From the NCBI RefSeq assembly GCF_905397285.1, contig NZ_CAJPUX010000006.1, forward strand, positions 62,001 through 126,000: 64,000 bases of DNA, given 5' to 3'. A program made the position numbers and the translations under genes. Positions 18,719-27,036 of this stretch are shown here, in pieces. Each line of letters begins with the position of its first letter. The first letter of the stretch is position 1. The notes below the pieces were generated by a model. That model saw nothing but the letters and a program-made list of their open reading frames with translations, did not search any database and was not told the origin of the DNA. The stretch comes from Cupriavidus plantarum. GTDB taxonomy: Bacteria; Pseudomonadota; Gammaproteobacteria; Burkholderiales; Burkholderiaceae.

Positions 18719-18740
18719 CCCCTCTCCCATAGGAGAGGGG
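18719..18740. repeat. hairpin repeat CCCCTCTCC/GGAGAGGGG between convergent genes
   Basis: A 9-bp perfect inverted repeat with loop CATA lies between the htpX end and the P450 end. There is no T-run; the sequence CCCTCTCC...GGAGAGGG is of the kind dispersed in high-GC betaproteobacterial genomes, but I can see only one clear copy here. Confidence 0.5.
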
Positions 18741-18807
18741 AGAACACCATCGCCGGACGACGGCTTCGGTTGCCTCGTTGCCGCGTTGCCCTCGTTGCCT
18801 TGGTTAC

Positions 18808-21800
18808 CTAATTGAACACGTCCTGCCGATAGCGCCCGTTCGCAACCATCGCGGCGAGCCACTCCGAGGCGGCGTTGGCGTCCATGCCGCCTTCGGACAT
18901 CGCAATATCGAGCAGCGTCTGCCGCACCGCGGGCGCCATCCTTCGGCCGTCGCCGCACACATAAACCGTCGCGCCGGCCGCGGGCTGTGCCGGCTGGGTC
19001 CCGAGCTGTCTCCATATCTCGGCGCGATTGGCCCATAGCAGGTCCTGCACATACCGCGGCGCGCCTTCCACCACCGAGTACGCGACATGCACTTCGGCCA
19101 CGCCGTCTGATGCCCACCGCGCGATGTCGTCCCGATAGAGCCAGTCGTGCGCCGGATGGCGGCACCCGTAGTACAGCTGCGCGGTGGCCACGGCAACGCC
19201 CGCCGCCCGTTGCGCCGCGCGCTCCTCGAGGAACCCGCGGAACGGTGCGAGACCCGTGCCCGGACCGATCAGGATCATCGGCACGGTGACATCGGCCTCG
19301 GGCGCGAACGGCGGATTCGGCGTGCGGATCGACGCCGACACCCGCGCGCCGGGCGCGAGGCCCTGCAACCACGTCGATGCCACGCCACGGAATTGCCCAC
19401 GGCCCGATAACGCCGGTGCCCACACCGTGCCGACCAGCAGCGTCGCGACATCAGGCGATACCAGCGGCGACGAAGCAATCGAGTAGAAGCGCGGCCGCAT
19501 TGGGACCGTGCAGTCGAGCAGTTGCGCGAGCGACAGTGAAATCGCCGGATGTGCGGTCAGCACGTCGAGCAGCCCCAATCGACGCGCGGCGACACGCGCC
19601 GCATAGCCCTCCGCGGGATCGTCCGAAGCGAGCGTCTCCAGTTGCCCCCGCGTGAACGGGCACCGTGTCGCATGCGTCAGCGCACGCAGCGTCTGGCGCG
19701 AGACCACGTCCTGCAGCTCGACGAAATGCGTCAACAGTTGCGCCACCGGCAATGCCTCGCCGATCGGCAACCCGCGTGCCACACCATGCGTCGCGGACAA
19801 CGTCACCATCGCCATCGGATCGAGGTCGAGCCGTTCGCACAAGGCCTGCACAAGGTCGTGCGCGTTCTGCGGCCACACCGCGACGTGGTCGCCCGCGGCA
19901 TAGGTCGTGCCCGCTGGCAGTTGCAGGCGGATGTCGCGCGTCGACGTGCGCGGCGCTTCGACCGCGAAGTCCCAGAGACCCGAGGGATCCTGCACGAGCT
20001 CGGTGTTGGACAGCACCGTGAACGCATGCGTACCGGCCGGCAGTGTATCCGCGCGAATCGCATCCATGCTGCGGACCGCAACGTCGACACCGAGCCCCCC
20101 CGTCATTGCATCGCTGTCCGCTTCGAGCGCCTGCCACAACTGCGCGAGCCACTGGTCGGCGGCGCCATCGAAGTCGCCATTGCCATCGGCCTCTCCGCGC
20201 GGCAACAGCGGCGTGGCCCCCGCCGCGACGAAGAAGTCGAACACGCGGCGAGGAAACGCCTGATACGTGGCCCACTGCGAATTGCCGCAGCCGAGCAACG
20301 CCAGCCGCAAGCCCCTCGCACCGCCCTCCGCCAGATAACGCGGAGCATCGTCCGCTGTATCGTCCGCATCCAGCATCGCCTCGAAGCGGCGGCCGGAATC
20401 GGGCGCGCGGCCGTTGTAGGTCGCCGCGACGACCACCGCGATGCCCTCCGTCGGCAAGTCGCCGACCGCATCGTCGAGGTTGCGCAACGTCGCCTCGAAC
20501 CCCGAAGCGACAGCACCGGCATGAATCTGCTCGGCGAGTTCGCGCGCCGTGCCGAGGCTCGATGCGCACAGTACCGATAGCCGTTGTCCATTGCCGCGCA
20601 CCTGCGTGGGCGCGACGGCAGCCGCCTGCGCGGGCGTCGTCCCCACGACGACGAGACGCTCGTGCGGCCGACGTCGCCGCGCGCGCAGCACGAAGTTGTC
20701 GGGCTTGATGGTCAGCGTTTCCTTTAGCCGGAACTGGTAATCGTGCGGATCGCTGAGCGCGAAGTTGCGCAGCATCAGCGCCAGCGCAAGCTTGGCCTCG
20801 GTCAGCGCGAACTGCCGTCCGATGCATGCGCGCTCGCCCGAACCGAACGGCAGATACGCATGCGCCGGCAACGCGGCCTCGTTTTCGGGCAGGAAGCGGT
20901 CGATGTCGAACCGCTCGGGGTCCGCCCAGACCTTCGGGTCGCGATGCAGCGCGGTGAGCACCACCGATACGCGGCGGTCCTTCGGAATGCGATAGCGCCC
21001 GCCGATCACGGTGTCCTCGAACGGGGCCACCGCGAACGCCGGCGCCGTTGGCCACAGTCGAAGCGTTTCCTTGAGCACGCGCTCGAGCACCTGCAGGCGC
21101 GCGAGGTCCGCATAGACCGGCGGCCCATCGCCCGGCAGCACGGTATCCACCTCGGCGTAGGCCTGTGCGAGCACGCCCGGATTGCGAAGCAGTTCATACA
21201 ACGCGAACGTCAGCAGCCCGCTCGTGGTCTCGTGGCCCGCGATCAGGAACGTAATGACCTGATTGCGGATGTTCGCATCGTCGAGCTGTACGTTCGTCTC
21301 CGGATCGCGCGCCTCCAGCATCAGGCTGAGCAGGTCCGCGCCAGTCGAGGATGCTGCCGGCGCCGCGCGTCGCTGGCGAATGACATCGTCCACGACGTTA
21401 CGCATATAGGCGATGTCTTCCGCAAACTGCCGGTGTTCCGCGCCCTTGAGCCAGCGATCCTGCAGCCGCATGCGCGTGAGCTTGTCCATCGCCTCGCCGA
21501 GCGCGCCGGCCATCGCGACGATGAACGGATCGAGCTGCGCGCGCGAGAACGAGTCGAAGTCATAGCCGAAGCCGGACAGCGCGATCGTATCCAGTGTGAG
21601 CCGCGTCATGTCGTCCGCGACCGCGATATCGGCATCGGGCCCCTGCCGGTCCCATTTGCCCACGAGGCGGTTCGCGACGCGCAGCATCACGTCGAAGTAG
21701 CCTTTCATCGCGCGCTGACTGAACGCGGGCATCAGGATGCGATGCGCGCAGCCCCAGTTGGCCTCGTCGCTATGCGCGGTGAACAGGCCATCGCCGGCCA

Positions 21801-22089
21801 CGTCGCGCAGATAAGACAGCGGCGGCCCGATGACCTTGCGGAAACGCGACACATCGCAGACTTCGGTAGCGAGCTCGACGGAACTGATGAACGGCACCCG
21901 CCGCCCCGCGAAGTTGAGCTCGAAGATGCCGTCGAAATGACGGCTGCGTGCGAGCAGGTGCTGTCCCACGGCGCCAGGCGTGATCTGCAGCAGGTTGCCG
22001 AGAATCGGCAGGCCCGGGTCGCGCGGAATGGGTTGCAGCGACGGCGATGCGAACGACGGACCGGCGGTGCCGGACGATTGGGAGGCCAT
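18808..22089 (-). CDS. self-sufficient cytochrome P450/NADPH-P450 reductase (CYP102, BM3-type)
   Basis: About 1093 residues in three fused parts. The P450 domain (about 15-470) has NWGCAHRILMPAFSQRAMKG as in BM3, the oxygen-binding AGHETT (284-289), KETLRLWP, and the heme loop FGSGERACIGRQF with Cys422. An FMN flavodoxin domain (about 495-650: SSLGTARELAEQI, ATYNGRAPDSG, GCGNSQWATYQ) follows, then an FAD/NADPH reductase domain (RFYSIASSP, GPGTGLAPFRGFLEER, YVCGDGRRMAPAV). Such enzymes hydroxylate fatty acids near the omega end using NADPH without separate redox partners. The ATG at 22089 is taken; a TTG at 22125 is also in frame but lies over the palindrome at 22118-22133. It is divergent from a TetR gene. 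Confidence 0.95.
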   Translation of the reverse strand: MASQSSGTAGPSFASPSLQPIPRDPGLPILGNLLQITPGAVGQHLLARSRHFDGIFELNFAGRRVPFISSVELATEVCDVSRFRKVIGPPLSYLRDVAGDGLFTAHSDEANWGCAHRILMPAFSQRAMKGYFDVMLRVANRLVGKWDRQGPDADIAVADDMTRLTLDTIALSGFGYDFDSFSRAQLDPFIVAMAGALGEAMDKLTRMRLQDRWLKGAEHRQFAEDIAYMRNVVDDVIRQRRAAPAASSTGADLLSLMLEARDPETNVQLDDANIRNQVITFLIAGHETTSGLLTFALYELLRNPGVLAQAYAEVDTVLPGDGPPVYADLARLQVLERVLKETLRLWPTAPAFAVAPFEDTVIGGRYRIPKDRRVSVVLTALHRDPKVWADPERFDIDRFLPENEAALPAHAYLPFGSGERACIGRQFALTEAKLALALMLRNFALSDPHDYQFRLKETLTIKPDNFVLRARRRRPHERLVVVGTTPAQAAAVAPTQVRGNGQRLSVLCASSLGTARELAEQIHAGAVASGFEATLRNLDDAVGDLPTEGIAVVVAATYNGRAPDSGRRFEAMLDADDTADDAPRYLAEGGARGLRLALLGCGNSQWATYQAFPRRVFDFFVAAGATPLLPRGEADGNGDFDGAADQWLAQLWQALEADSDAMTGGLGVDVAVRSMDAIRADTLPAGTHAFTVLSNTELVQDPSGLWDFAVEAPRTSTRDIRLQLPAGTTYAAGDHVAVWPQNAHDLVQALCERLDLDPMAMVTLSATHGVARGLPIGEALPVAQLLTHFVELQDVVSRQTLRALTHATRCPFTRGQLETLASDDPAEGYAARVAARRLGLLDVLTAHPAISLSLAQLLDCTVPMRPRFYSIASSPLVSPDVATLLVGTVWAPALSGRGQFRGVASTWLQGLAPGARVSASIRTPNPPFAPEADVTVPMILIGPGTGLAPFRGFLEERAAQRAAGVAVATAQLYYGCRHPAHDWLYRDDIARWASDGVAEVHVAYSVVEGAPRYVQDLLWANRAEIWRQLGTQPAQPAAGATVYVCGDGRRMAPAVRQTLLDIAMSEGGMDANAASEWLAAMVANGRYRQDVFN

Positions 22090-22117
22090 GGCGGGGACGC
22101 GTTTGAAGAAATCTTCC

Positions 22118-22133
22118 GTAGACAATCGTCTAC
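22118..22133. promoter_or_regulatory. palindromic candidate TetR operator between the P450 and tetR genes
   Basis: GTAGACAATCGTCTAC, a 16-bp near-perfect palindrome (seven of eight positions pair). It sits 29 nt before the P450 start and 60 nt before the tetR start. In Bacillus the CYP102 genes are repressed by TetR-family proteins through such sites. Binding is inferred from position and symmetry. Confidence 0.6.
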
Positions 22134-22193
22134 TTCGCAGGCAAAGTCAATGCATGTCACTCGAGTGATCGTTCGAATCGGAACAACACGACC

Positions 22194-22862
22194 ATGGAAG
22201 ATATTGCCGACGGCAAGCGCCGGCTCATCGACGCGGCGTTGCGGCTGGCCGCGGAACGCCGCAGCTTTGCGGCGCTGGGCCTGCGGGAACTCGCGCGCGA
22301 GGCGGGACTCAACCCGAATACGTTCTACCGACATTTCCGCGACATGGAAGACCTCGCGGTGACCGCGCTCGCCGAAGTCAGCGATGAACTGCGGCCGATG
22401 CTGCGGGCCGTGCGTTGGGCCGCGGCGCGCGACAATCCGCAGGAAGTCGCCACGCGCGCATGCGAGGCGTTCTTTGCCTATGCGCGCGCGCATGCCGATG
22501 CGTTCATCGTCGGCCTGTGTGGCATCACGGGACCGCAGCCGGCGTTGCGCGACGCGATTCGCGCCTTGCTCGATGCCATCGCGGCGGAGATGGCGGAGGA
22601 CATCGAGCGGCTTGAACTTTGTCCCGCGCTGCCGCGCGTGGCGCTCGACGACTTCAGCCGCTATGTGGTGTCGCATCTGTTCCATGCGTCGGCCGACTAT
22701 CTCGAGGCTGGCGCCTCGGAACGCAAGCGGCTGGCGCAGCAGGCGACGCAGTTGATCCGCTGGCTGCTGGTTGGCGCGAATGCCGGGGGCACTGCTGGCG
22801 CCCACGCAAGCGCGTCGCACCTCGGCGCTTTGGCCACCGCGCCCGCCGCGAAGCTTTCCTAG
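22194..22862 (+). CDS. TetR/AcrR-family repressor, divergent from the P450
   Basis: 222 residues. Residues 8-55 form the TetR helix-turn-helix (RRLIDAALRLAAERRSFAALG, LREGL-type turn and NPNTFYRHFRDMEDL). The C-terminal helical domain (about 75-195) is of a FabR-like kind, with a Ser/Ala-rich tail after residue 195 that looks disordered. Position and the palindrome at 22118 make it the likely repressor of the P450, relieved by fatty acids or aromatic inducers as for BM3R1. The hydrolase gene follows after 51 nt on the same strand and may be co-transcribed. Confidence 0.88.
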   Translation: MEDIADGKRRLIDAALRLAAERRSFAALGLRELAREAGLNPNTFYRHFRDMEDLAVTALAEVSDELRPMLRAVRWAAARDNPQEVATRACEAFFAYARAHADAFIVGLCGITGPQPALRDAIRALLDAIAAEMAEDIERLELCPALPRVALDDFSRYVVSHLFHASADYLEAGASERKRLAQQATQLIRWLLVGANAGGTAGAHASASHLGALATAPAAKLS

Positions 22863-22870
22863 CCACGCAC

Positions 22871-22893
22871 CTTCGTGCGTATCTTCGTGCGTA
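22871..22893. repeat. tandem 12-bp repeat in the hydrolase leader
   Basis: CTTCGTGCGTA occurs at 22871-22881 and again at 22883-22893 with a period of 12. It lies between the tetR stop and the hydrolase ribosome-binding site. Confidence 0.7.
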
Positions 22894-22913
22894 CCTTTCC
22901 GGAGCGATTGCCG

Positions 22914-23936
22914 ATGAGTCTGCAGAACCTGCTGCTATCGTATGGATTACGGAAGAAGCTGAAGCGCGGGCCGCCGCCCGAGCATATCGACATCCCCGCG
23001 ACGCGGCGCGCGATGAGCCAGTTCGGGCATCAGGCGCGCGTGCCCAGTGGCTGGCGCATCGGCGCGTCTACCGCGCCCGACCTGCCCGGCGAGTGGACGC
23101 GGCCTCTGCTCGACGTGCATGGGAATGACAGTGTCGCCATCGACGGCACCAGCGCGGCCAGATGCATCGCAACAGGTGACGACGACATCGCGGCGCACGA
23201 CGTCGCGGTGCACATCGATATGCCGACGATCTTCTATCTGCACGGCGGCGGCTACTACTTCTGCTCCCCGCAAACCCACCGGCCGCTGACCCTCGCGCTG
23301 GCGGAGAAATCCGGCGTGCAGCTGTTCTCGCTCGACTATCGGCTCGCTCCCGAGCATCCACACCCCGCCGCGCTCGACGATGCGCTTACCGCCTATCGCG
23401 CGCTGCTCGCGCGCGGCACGTCGGCCGCGAACATCGTCATTGCGGGCGACTCGGCCGGTGGAGGCCTCGCGCTGGCCACGCTCATCGCGCTGCAGCGCGA
23501 GGGATCGCCGATGCCCGCCGGCGCCCTGCTGTTCTCGCCATGGACCGACCTCGCCGCGACCGGTGAAACGTTACGCACGAACGATCGCAGCGACGTGATG
23601 TTCCACGGCGAGTCGGTGGCGCGAGCCGCGCGGTTCTACCTGGGCGACATCCCGGCCACCAATCCGCTGGTGTCACCGCTGTATGCGAGCGAGGGCGAGA
23701 TGGCCGCGCTGCCACCGCTGTTCGTGCAGGCGAGCGATCGGGAAGTCTTGCTCGACGATTCGCGTCGCCTTGTCGATCGGGTGCGCGCGGCCGGCGGGGA
23801 GGCGGAACTACGCATCTGGAGGCGCGTGCCGCATGTCTGGCAGATCTACCATCCGTTTCTGCCCGAGGCACGGCGCGCGCTCGATGAAGCCGCGCGATTC
23901 GTACGCAGCCGCTTCTCGGCGGCGGTCACTCAGTGA
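22914..23936 (+). CDS. alpha/beta hydrolase of the HSL (hormone-sensitive lipase) family
   Basis: 340 residues. The oxyanion-hole motif FYLHGGGYYF and the nucleophile elbow GDSAGGGLAL are typical of bacterial HSL esterases, with LDYRLAPEHPHPAA between. The acid and base are expected in the SDREVLLDDS and VPHVWQIYHPF regions. It cleaves carboxyl esters of moderate chain length, probably in the cytoplasm (no signal peptide). The start at 22914 is chosen for CCGGAGCG upstream. It follows tetR and may work with the P450 on fatty acyl or lactone substrates. An imperfect 12-bp tandem repeat sits in its leader (22871-22893). Confidence 0.88.
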   Translation: MSLQNLLLSYGLRKKLKRGPPPEHIDIPATRRAMSQFGHQARVPSGWRIGASTAPDLPGEWTRPLLDVHGNDSVAIDGTSAARCIATGDDDIAAHDVAVHIDMPTIFYLHGGGYYFCSPQTHRPLTLALAEKSGVQLFSLDYRLAPEHPHPAALDDALTAYRALLARGTSAANIVIAGDSAGGGLALATLIALQREGSPMPAGALLFSPWTDLAATGETLRTNDRSDVMFHGESVARAARFYLGDIPATNPLVSPLYASEGEMAALPPLFVQASDREVLLDDSRRLVDRVRAAGGEAELRIWRRVPHVWQIYHPFLPEARRALDEAARFVRSRFSAAVTQ

Positions 23937-23952
23937 TCCCACTCAGTGATCC
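23927..23952. repeat. tandem 13-bp repeat spanning two convergent stop codons
   Basis: CACTCAGTGATCC occurs twice without a gap (23927-23939 and 23940-23952). The hydrolase TGA lies in the first copy (23934-23936) and the arfB stop in the second (23943-23945). Removing one copy would make the two genes overlap at their ends. Confidence 0.85.
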
Positions 23953-24362
23953 GTCACCTTGCCGCGTAGCGCCTTGACCTGACTGCGCTGCGTCTTGCCT
24001 TCGAGCCGCCGCACGCGCGAGGCGAAGGTCGGGCGCGTGGCGCGCCGCGTGCGCGGCGCCACGGCCACGCTTTGCACGAGCTCGTGCAGCCGGCGGATCG
24101 CATCTTCACGATTGAGTTCGAGGCTGCGATGCTGCTGCGCCTTGATCACGATGACGCCATCGCGCGTAATGCGATGATCGCTGAGCGCTAGCAGGCGTTC
24201 CTTATGGTCGTCCGCCAGCGACGACGCGCGCACGTCATAGCGCAGGTGCACCGCGTTGGACACCTTGTTGACATTCTGCCCACCCGCGCCTTGCGCGCGG
24301 ATCGCGGTGATCTCGTACTCGTGGTGAGGGATGTGGAATTCGCCGGCCATGCGCGTGATCAT
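23943..24362 (-). CDS. arfB: alternative ribosome-rescue factor ArfB (peptidyl-tRNA hydrolase, YaeJ)
   Basis: 139 residues. The release-factor-like domain carries the catalytic AQGAGGQNVNKVSNAVHLRY (GGQ). The C-terminal tail is highly basic (RRATRPTFASRVRRLEGKTQRSQVKALRGK), as needed to enter the empty mRNA channel of stalled ribosomes. It hydrolyses peptidyl-tRNA on non-stop ribosomes. Two starts are possible: ATG at 24362 and ATG at 24350 (MAGEFHIP); neither has a strong ribosome-binding site. Convergent with the hydrolase, 6 nt apart. Confidence 0.95.
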   Translation of the reverse strand: MITRMAGEFHIPHHEYEITAIRAQGAGGQNVNKVSNAVHLRYDVRASSLADDHKERLLALSDHRITRDGVIVIKAQQHRSLELNREDAIRRLHELVQSVAVAPRTRRATRPTFASRVRRLEGKTQRSQVKALRGKVTDH

Positions 24363-24392
24363 ATCAACGCACGGGCCGGCGTGGGGGCGATG

Positions 24393-25778
24393 TCAGGCGG
24401 GCGTGATGTTCTGGTTGGTGCAGAACAGGTTCTGCGGATCGTAGCGCTTCTTCAACGCCGCAAGGCGTGGATAGTTGGAGCCATAGGCATCGCTGGTCCG
24501 TCCCGCTTCGTCCTCGGTCAGGAAGTTCACGTAGACGCCACCGCTTGCGTACGGCTGCGTCGCGCGGAAGAAGTCGCGCGCCCATGCGATGCAGTTGGCA
24601 TCCTCGTCCGGACGCTCCCAGCGGGAATGGACGTTCATCACGAAGCGCGCGTCCCGGTGGTGATACGCCGTGGCGTCGGGCGCCACGCGGTTGGCCACGC
24701 CGCCAACGTGGCCCAGGAAGATGTCCGCAAGCGGCGACGGCAGGCGCGCCGCATAGTCGATCATCGCGTCGATGGCCGCGTTGTCGAGCCGCGAGAAATT
24801 GTGGGACTTCCAGTAGTTCCGTGCACCCGGCCCCAGCAATGGGTCGAATGCCTGTTGCCAGGCGGTGTACGGCACGGGCCCGATATGCTCGCCGATGGCC
24901 TGTCCGAAGGCGCGCATCGGCGCGATGTCGGCCTGCACCTGCTCCGGCGTGCCCAGGTGGAATGCCGCAAGGACCACGACGTCGGTGCCATGCGCGGACT
25001 CGGGAAGGAACGGCAGGGGCGGCGCCTTGCGCAGGACCGCCCAGACGTTGAGGTCTTCGGGCATGGTCTCCGTGAATCTGCTGTACTGCTGCAACACTTC
25101 GCGCGCCTGCGCCGCGGGAAACACGATCAGGCCGGCATGCACCTGCGGTCCCACTTCGTGCAGCTTGAACTGGAAGAGCGTCACCACGCCGAAGTTGCCG
25201 CCGCCCCCGCGGATTGCCCAGAACAGATCGGACTCCTCGGTCGCGCTCGCCCAGCGCCGTTGCCCGTCAGCCGTGACGACCATCGCGCCGAGCAGGTTGT
25301 CCACCGTCATGCCGTACTTGCGCGTCAGCCAGCCGAAGCCGCCGCCGAGGGTGAGGCCCGCCACGCCCGTCGTCGAGTTGATGCCGAGCGGCGTGGCCAT
25401 GCCGCAGCCCTGCGCTTCATGGTCGAAGTCGGCGAGCGTCGCGCCGGGACACACCCATGCGACGCGTTCTCGCGCTTCGATGCTTGCCACCCGGAGCATC
25501 GACATGTCGATGACGAGGCCATCGTTGCAGATCGCGCTGCCGGCGATATTGTGGCCGCCGCCGCGCACGGCGAGCGCGAGGCCGCGGTCGCGCGCGAAAT
25601 TGACCGCGTGCTGGACGTCGGTCGTGCCCGAACACTGCACGATGAGCGCGGGCCGCCGGTCGACCGTCGCGTTCCAGACCGTACGGGCCGTATCGTAGCC
25701 GTCATCGCCGGGGAGCAGGACGCGGCCGTGCACGGCCTGTCGCAGCGCGTCCAGATGACCCGAAGCTATCGTTGCCAT
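24393..25778 (-). CDS. FAD-linked oxidase, BBE-like (FAD_binding_4)
   Basis: 461 residues. The PCMH-type FAD domain occupies the first 210 residues and contains VRGGGHNIAGSAICNDGLVID; the His in GGGHN is the usual site of covalent 8-alpha-histidyl attachment. GVAGLTLGGGFGWLTRKYG and FWAIRGGGGNFGVVTLF follow. The C-terminal berberine-bridge domain ends with YVNFLTEDE and LAALKKRYDPQNLFCTNQNI. Relatives oxidise sugars, alcohols or alkaloid-like substrates with O2. No signal peptide is seen. Start at 25778 is fixed by AGGAGGGT. The unit appears to stand alone. Confidence 0.9.
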   Translation of the reverse strand: MATIASGHLDALRQAVHGRVLLPGDDGYDTARTVWNATVDRRPALIVQCSGTTDVQHAVNFARDRGLALAVRGGGHNIAGSAICNDGLVIDMSMLRVASIEARERVAWVCPGATLADFDHEAQGCGMATPLGINSTTGVAGLTLGGGFGWLTRKYGMTVDNLLGAMVVTADGQRRWASATEESDLFWAIRGGGGNFGVVTLFQFKLHEVGPQVHAGLIVFPAAQAREVLQQYSRFTETMPEDLNVWAVLRKAPPLPFLPESAHGTDVVVLAAFHLGTPEQVQADIAPMRAFGQAIGEHIGPVPYTAWQQAFDPLLGPGARNYWKSHNFSRLDNAAIDAMIDYAARLPSPLADIFLGHVGGVANRVAPDATAYHHRDARFVMNVHSRWERPDEDANCIAWARDFFRATQPYASGGVYVNFLTEDEAGRTSDAYGSNYPRLAALKKRYDPQNLFCTNQNITPA

Positions 25779-26080
25779 GGCACCCTCCTGTTTGATTTTG
25801 CTGTACCGAGCGGAGCATCGATGCAAGGCACGCGCCATCGGCGGCGAGCCTAATCCAGGCTTGGGACGCAGGGTTGAGTACGGACTCGGGCGGGTCTGAA
25901 TCTGGCCGAATGGTTACAGGGATGAGGCGCCTGCGGCGAGACATTCGCAATCTCCCCCGGCGCGCCGTGCGGCGTTTGATGCACTGCAACAAAGATCGGC
26001 GATGCGGGTTTATACTTACCGAACTCCCGCCCGGCTCGCCCCCCCATTTCGTATGCGCCGGACGCCTCTGCCGCCGCATC
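25779..26080. other. 302-nt gene-free stretch
   Basis: Divergent promoter region of the FAD oxidase and a short plus-strand membrane protein. It has a TATACT hexamer at about 26011-26016, a possible -10 for the plus strand, but no convincing -35. Nothing else recognised. Confidence 0.4.
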
Positions 26081-26215
26081 ATGAAACGCACCATCGCCTT
26101 TACGCTGACGACCTGGCTCGCCGCCGCCATCCTTCTGCTGGGAGGCGATTCGCCTGCCTATGTGGTGCTGAGCGGCGTGGTCGCCTTCGGCGGCTTCGAT
26201 CTGCTGCGTCCCTGA
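26081..26215 (+). CDS. possible 44-residue membrane peptide
   Basis: Starts ATGAAACGC and encodes 44 residues: two hydrophobic stretches (about 5-20 IAFTLTTWLAAAILLL and 26-38 YVVLSGVVAFGGF) separated by GGDSPA. The first segment could equally be a signal-anchor. It lies 27 nt upstream of the acetyltransferase and may be translated with it. No ribosome-binding site is clear, and no family is known to me, so it is offered as a possible gene only. Confidence 0.4.
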   Translation: MKRTIAFTLTTWLAAAILLLGGDSPAYVVLSGVVAFGGFDLLRP

Positions 26216-26242
26216 TCCCTCCCCGCGCCGGATTCCCGCATC

Positions 26243-26881
26243 ATGATGTCGCCCGCGTCGCAGACGCGTTCCTCTCCTGTTGCCGCCTCGTCCCCGCGTG
26301 CTGATCGCAAGGTTATCCACAGCACGGTGACGACCCTGATCCGCAGCGACCTCCATCGCGTCGCGGGCGAGACCACGTTCAAGGCGTTCCTGAGGCATTA
26401 CCTTGTCACCGAAGGCTTCCAGTACCTCGTGTGGTTTCGGCTCGCATCGGCCTGCACGACCGGGGTGCGCGGCGCGTTCCTGAAGCTGATGCTTCGCCGC
26501 AAGCAGCGGCGGTTCGGCATCGTGATTCCGCGAGGCACGCGGATCGGGCCGGGGTTTTACATTGGCCATTTCGGCGGCATCGTGCTCAACGAGTCGGTGG
26601 TCATCGGCGCCAACTGCAATATCTCGCAGGGCGTGTCGATCGGCGCGAACCATGGGCAGGCGGCGACCATTGGCGACAACGTGTACATCGGCCCCAACGT
26701 CTGCATCGTCGAGGACGTGACCATCGGCGACAACGTAACGGTGGGCGCGGGCAGCGTCGTCACGCGGGACGTGCCGGCCAATGTCACGGTCGCGGGCAAC
26801 CCGGCGCGCGTGCTGGCCGACGACCTCGCCCGAGATCGCGCCGGGCGTTACATCGTCAATCGCTGGGACGCGCGCGGCTGA
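26243..26881 (+). CDS. serine O-acetyltransferase-like hexapeptide-repeat protein
   Basis: 212 residues. After a Ser/Arg-rich N-terminus (1-25), a helical part (about 26-90: LIRSDLHRVAGETTFKAFLRHY) leads to a left-handed beta-helix of hexapeptide repeats (about 95-185), e.g. GTRIGPGFYIGHFGGIVLN, the CysE-like catalytic His region GHFGG, SIGANHGQAATIGDNVYIG and GNPARVLADD at the end. It resembles CysE/EpsC or colanic-acid-type acetyltransferases and uses acetyl-CoA. The lack of other exopolysaccharide or cysteine genes nearby leaves the acceptor open. Confidence 0.75.
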   Translation: MMSPASQTRSSPVAASSPRADRKVIHSTVTTLIRSDLHRVAGETTFKAFLRHYLVTEGFQYLVWFRLASACTTGVRGAFLKLMLRRKQRRFGIVIPRGTRIGPGFYIGHFGGIVLNESVVIGANCNISQGVSIGANHGQAATIGDNVYIGPNVCIVEDVTIGDNVTVGAGSVVTRDVPANVTVAGNPARVLADDLARDRAGRYIVNRWDARG

Positions 26882-26928
26882 CCGGGCGTAGAATGCGCCC
26901 ATCCCCTCTGGAGACCGTTTCCCGTCAT

Positions 26929-27016
26929 GTGAACTGAGGCACCGCCCTCTCCTGCCCCATCGCTACCGTACTCGCGCCGTCGCGCGCGTTCTGGTGCCGC
27001 TGGGATTCCCGTTCAC
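26929..27016 (+). promoter_or_regulatory. possible leader hairpin before the ABC-F gene
   Basis: Two colinear complementary pairs, GTGAAC/GTTCAC (26929-26934 with 27011-27016) and GGCACC/GGTGCC (26938-26943 with 26993-26998), could close a long-range stem just before the start at 27037. A 14-codon reading frame (26893-26937) ends inside it. There is no ribosome-binding site for that leader, so this is tentative. Confidence 0.25.
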
Positions 27017-27036
27017 ACGATGGTTTCGGTCTTCCT

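Noticed and set aside
26313..26321. DnaA box TTATCCACA
   Set aside because: It lies inside the acetyltransferase coding sequence and is isolated; chance occurrence is likely.
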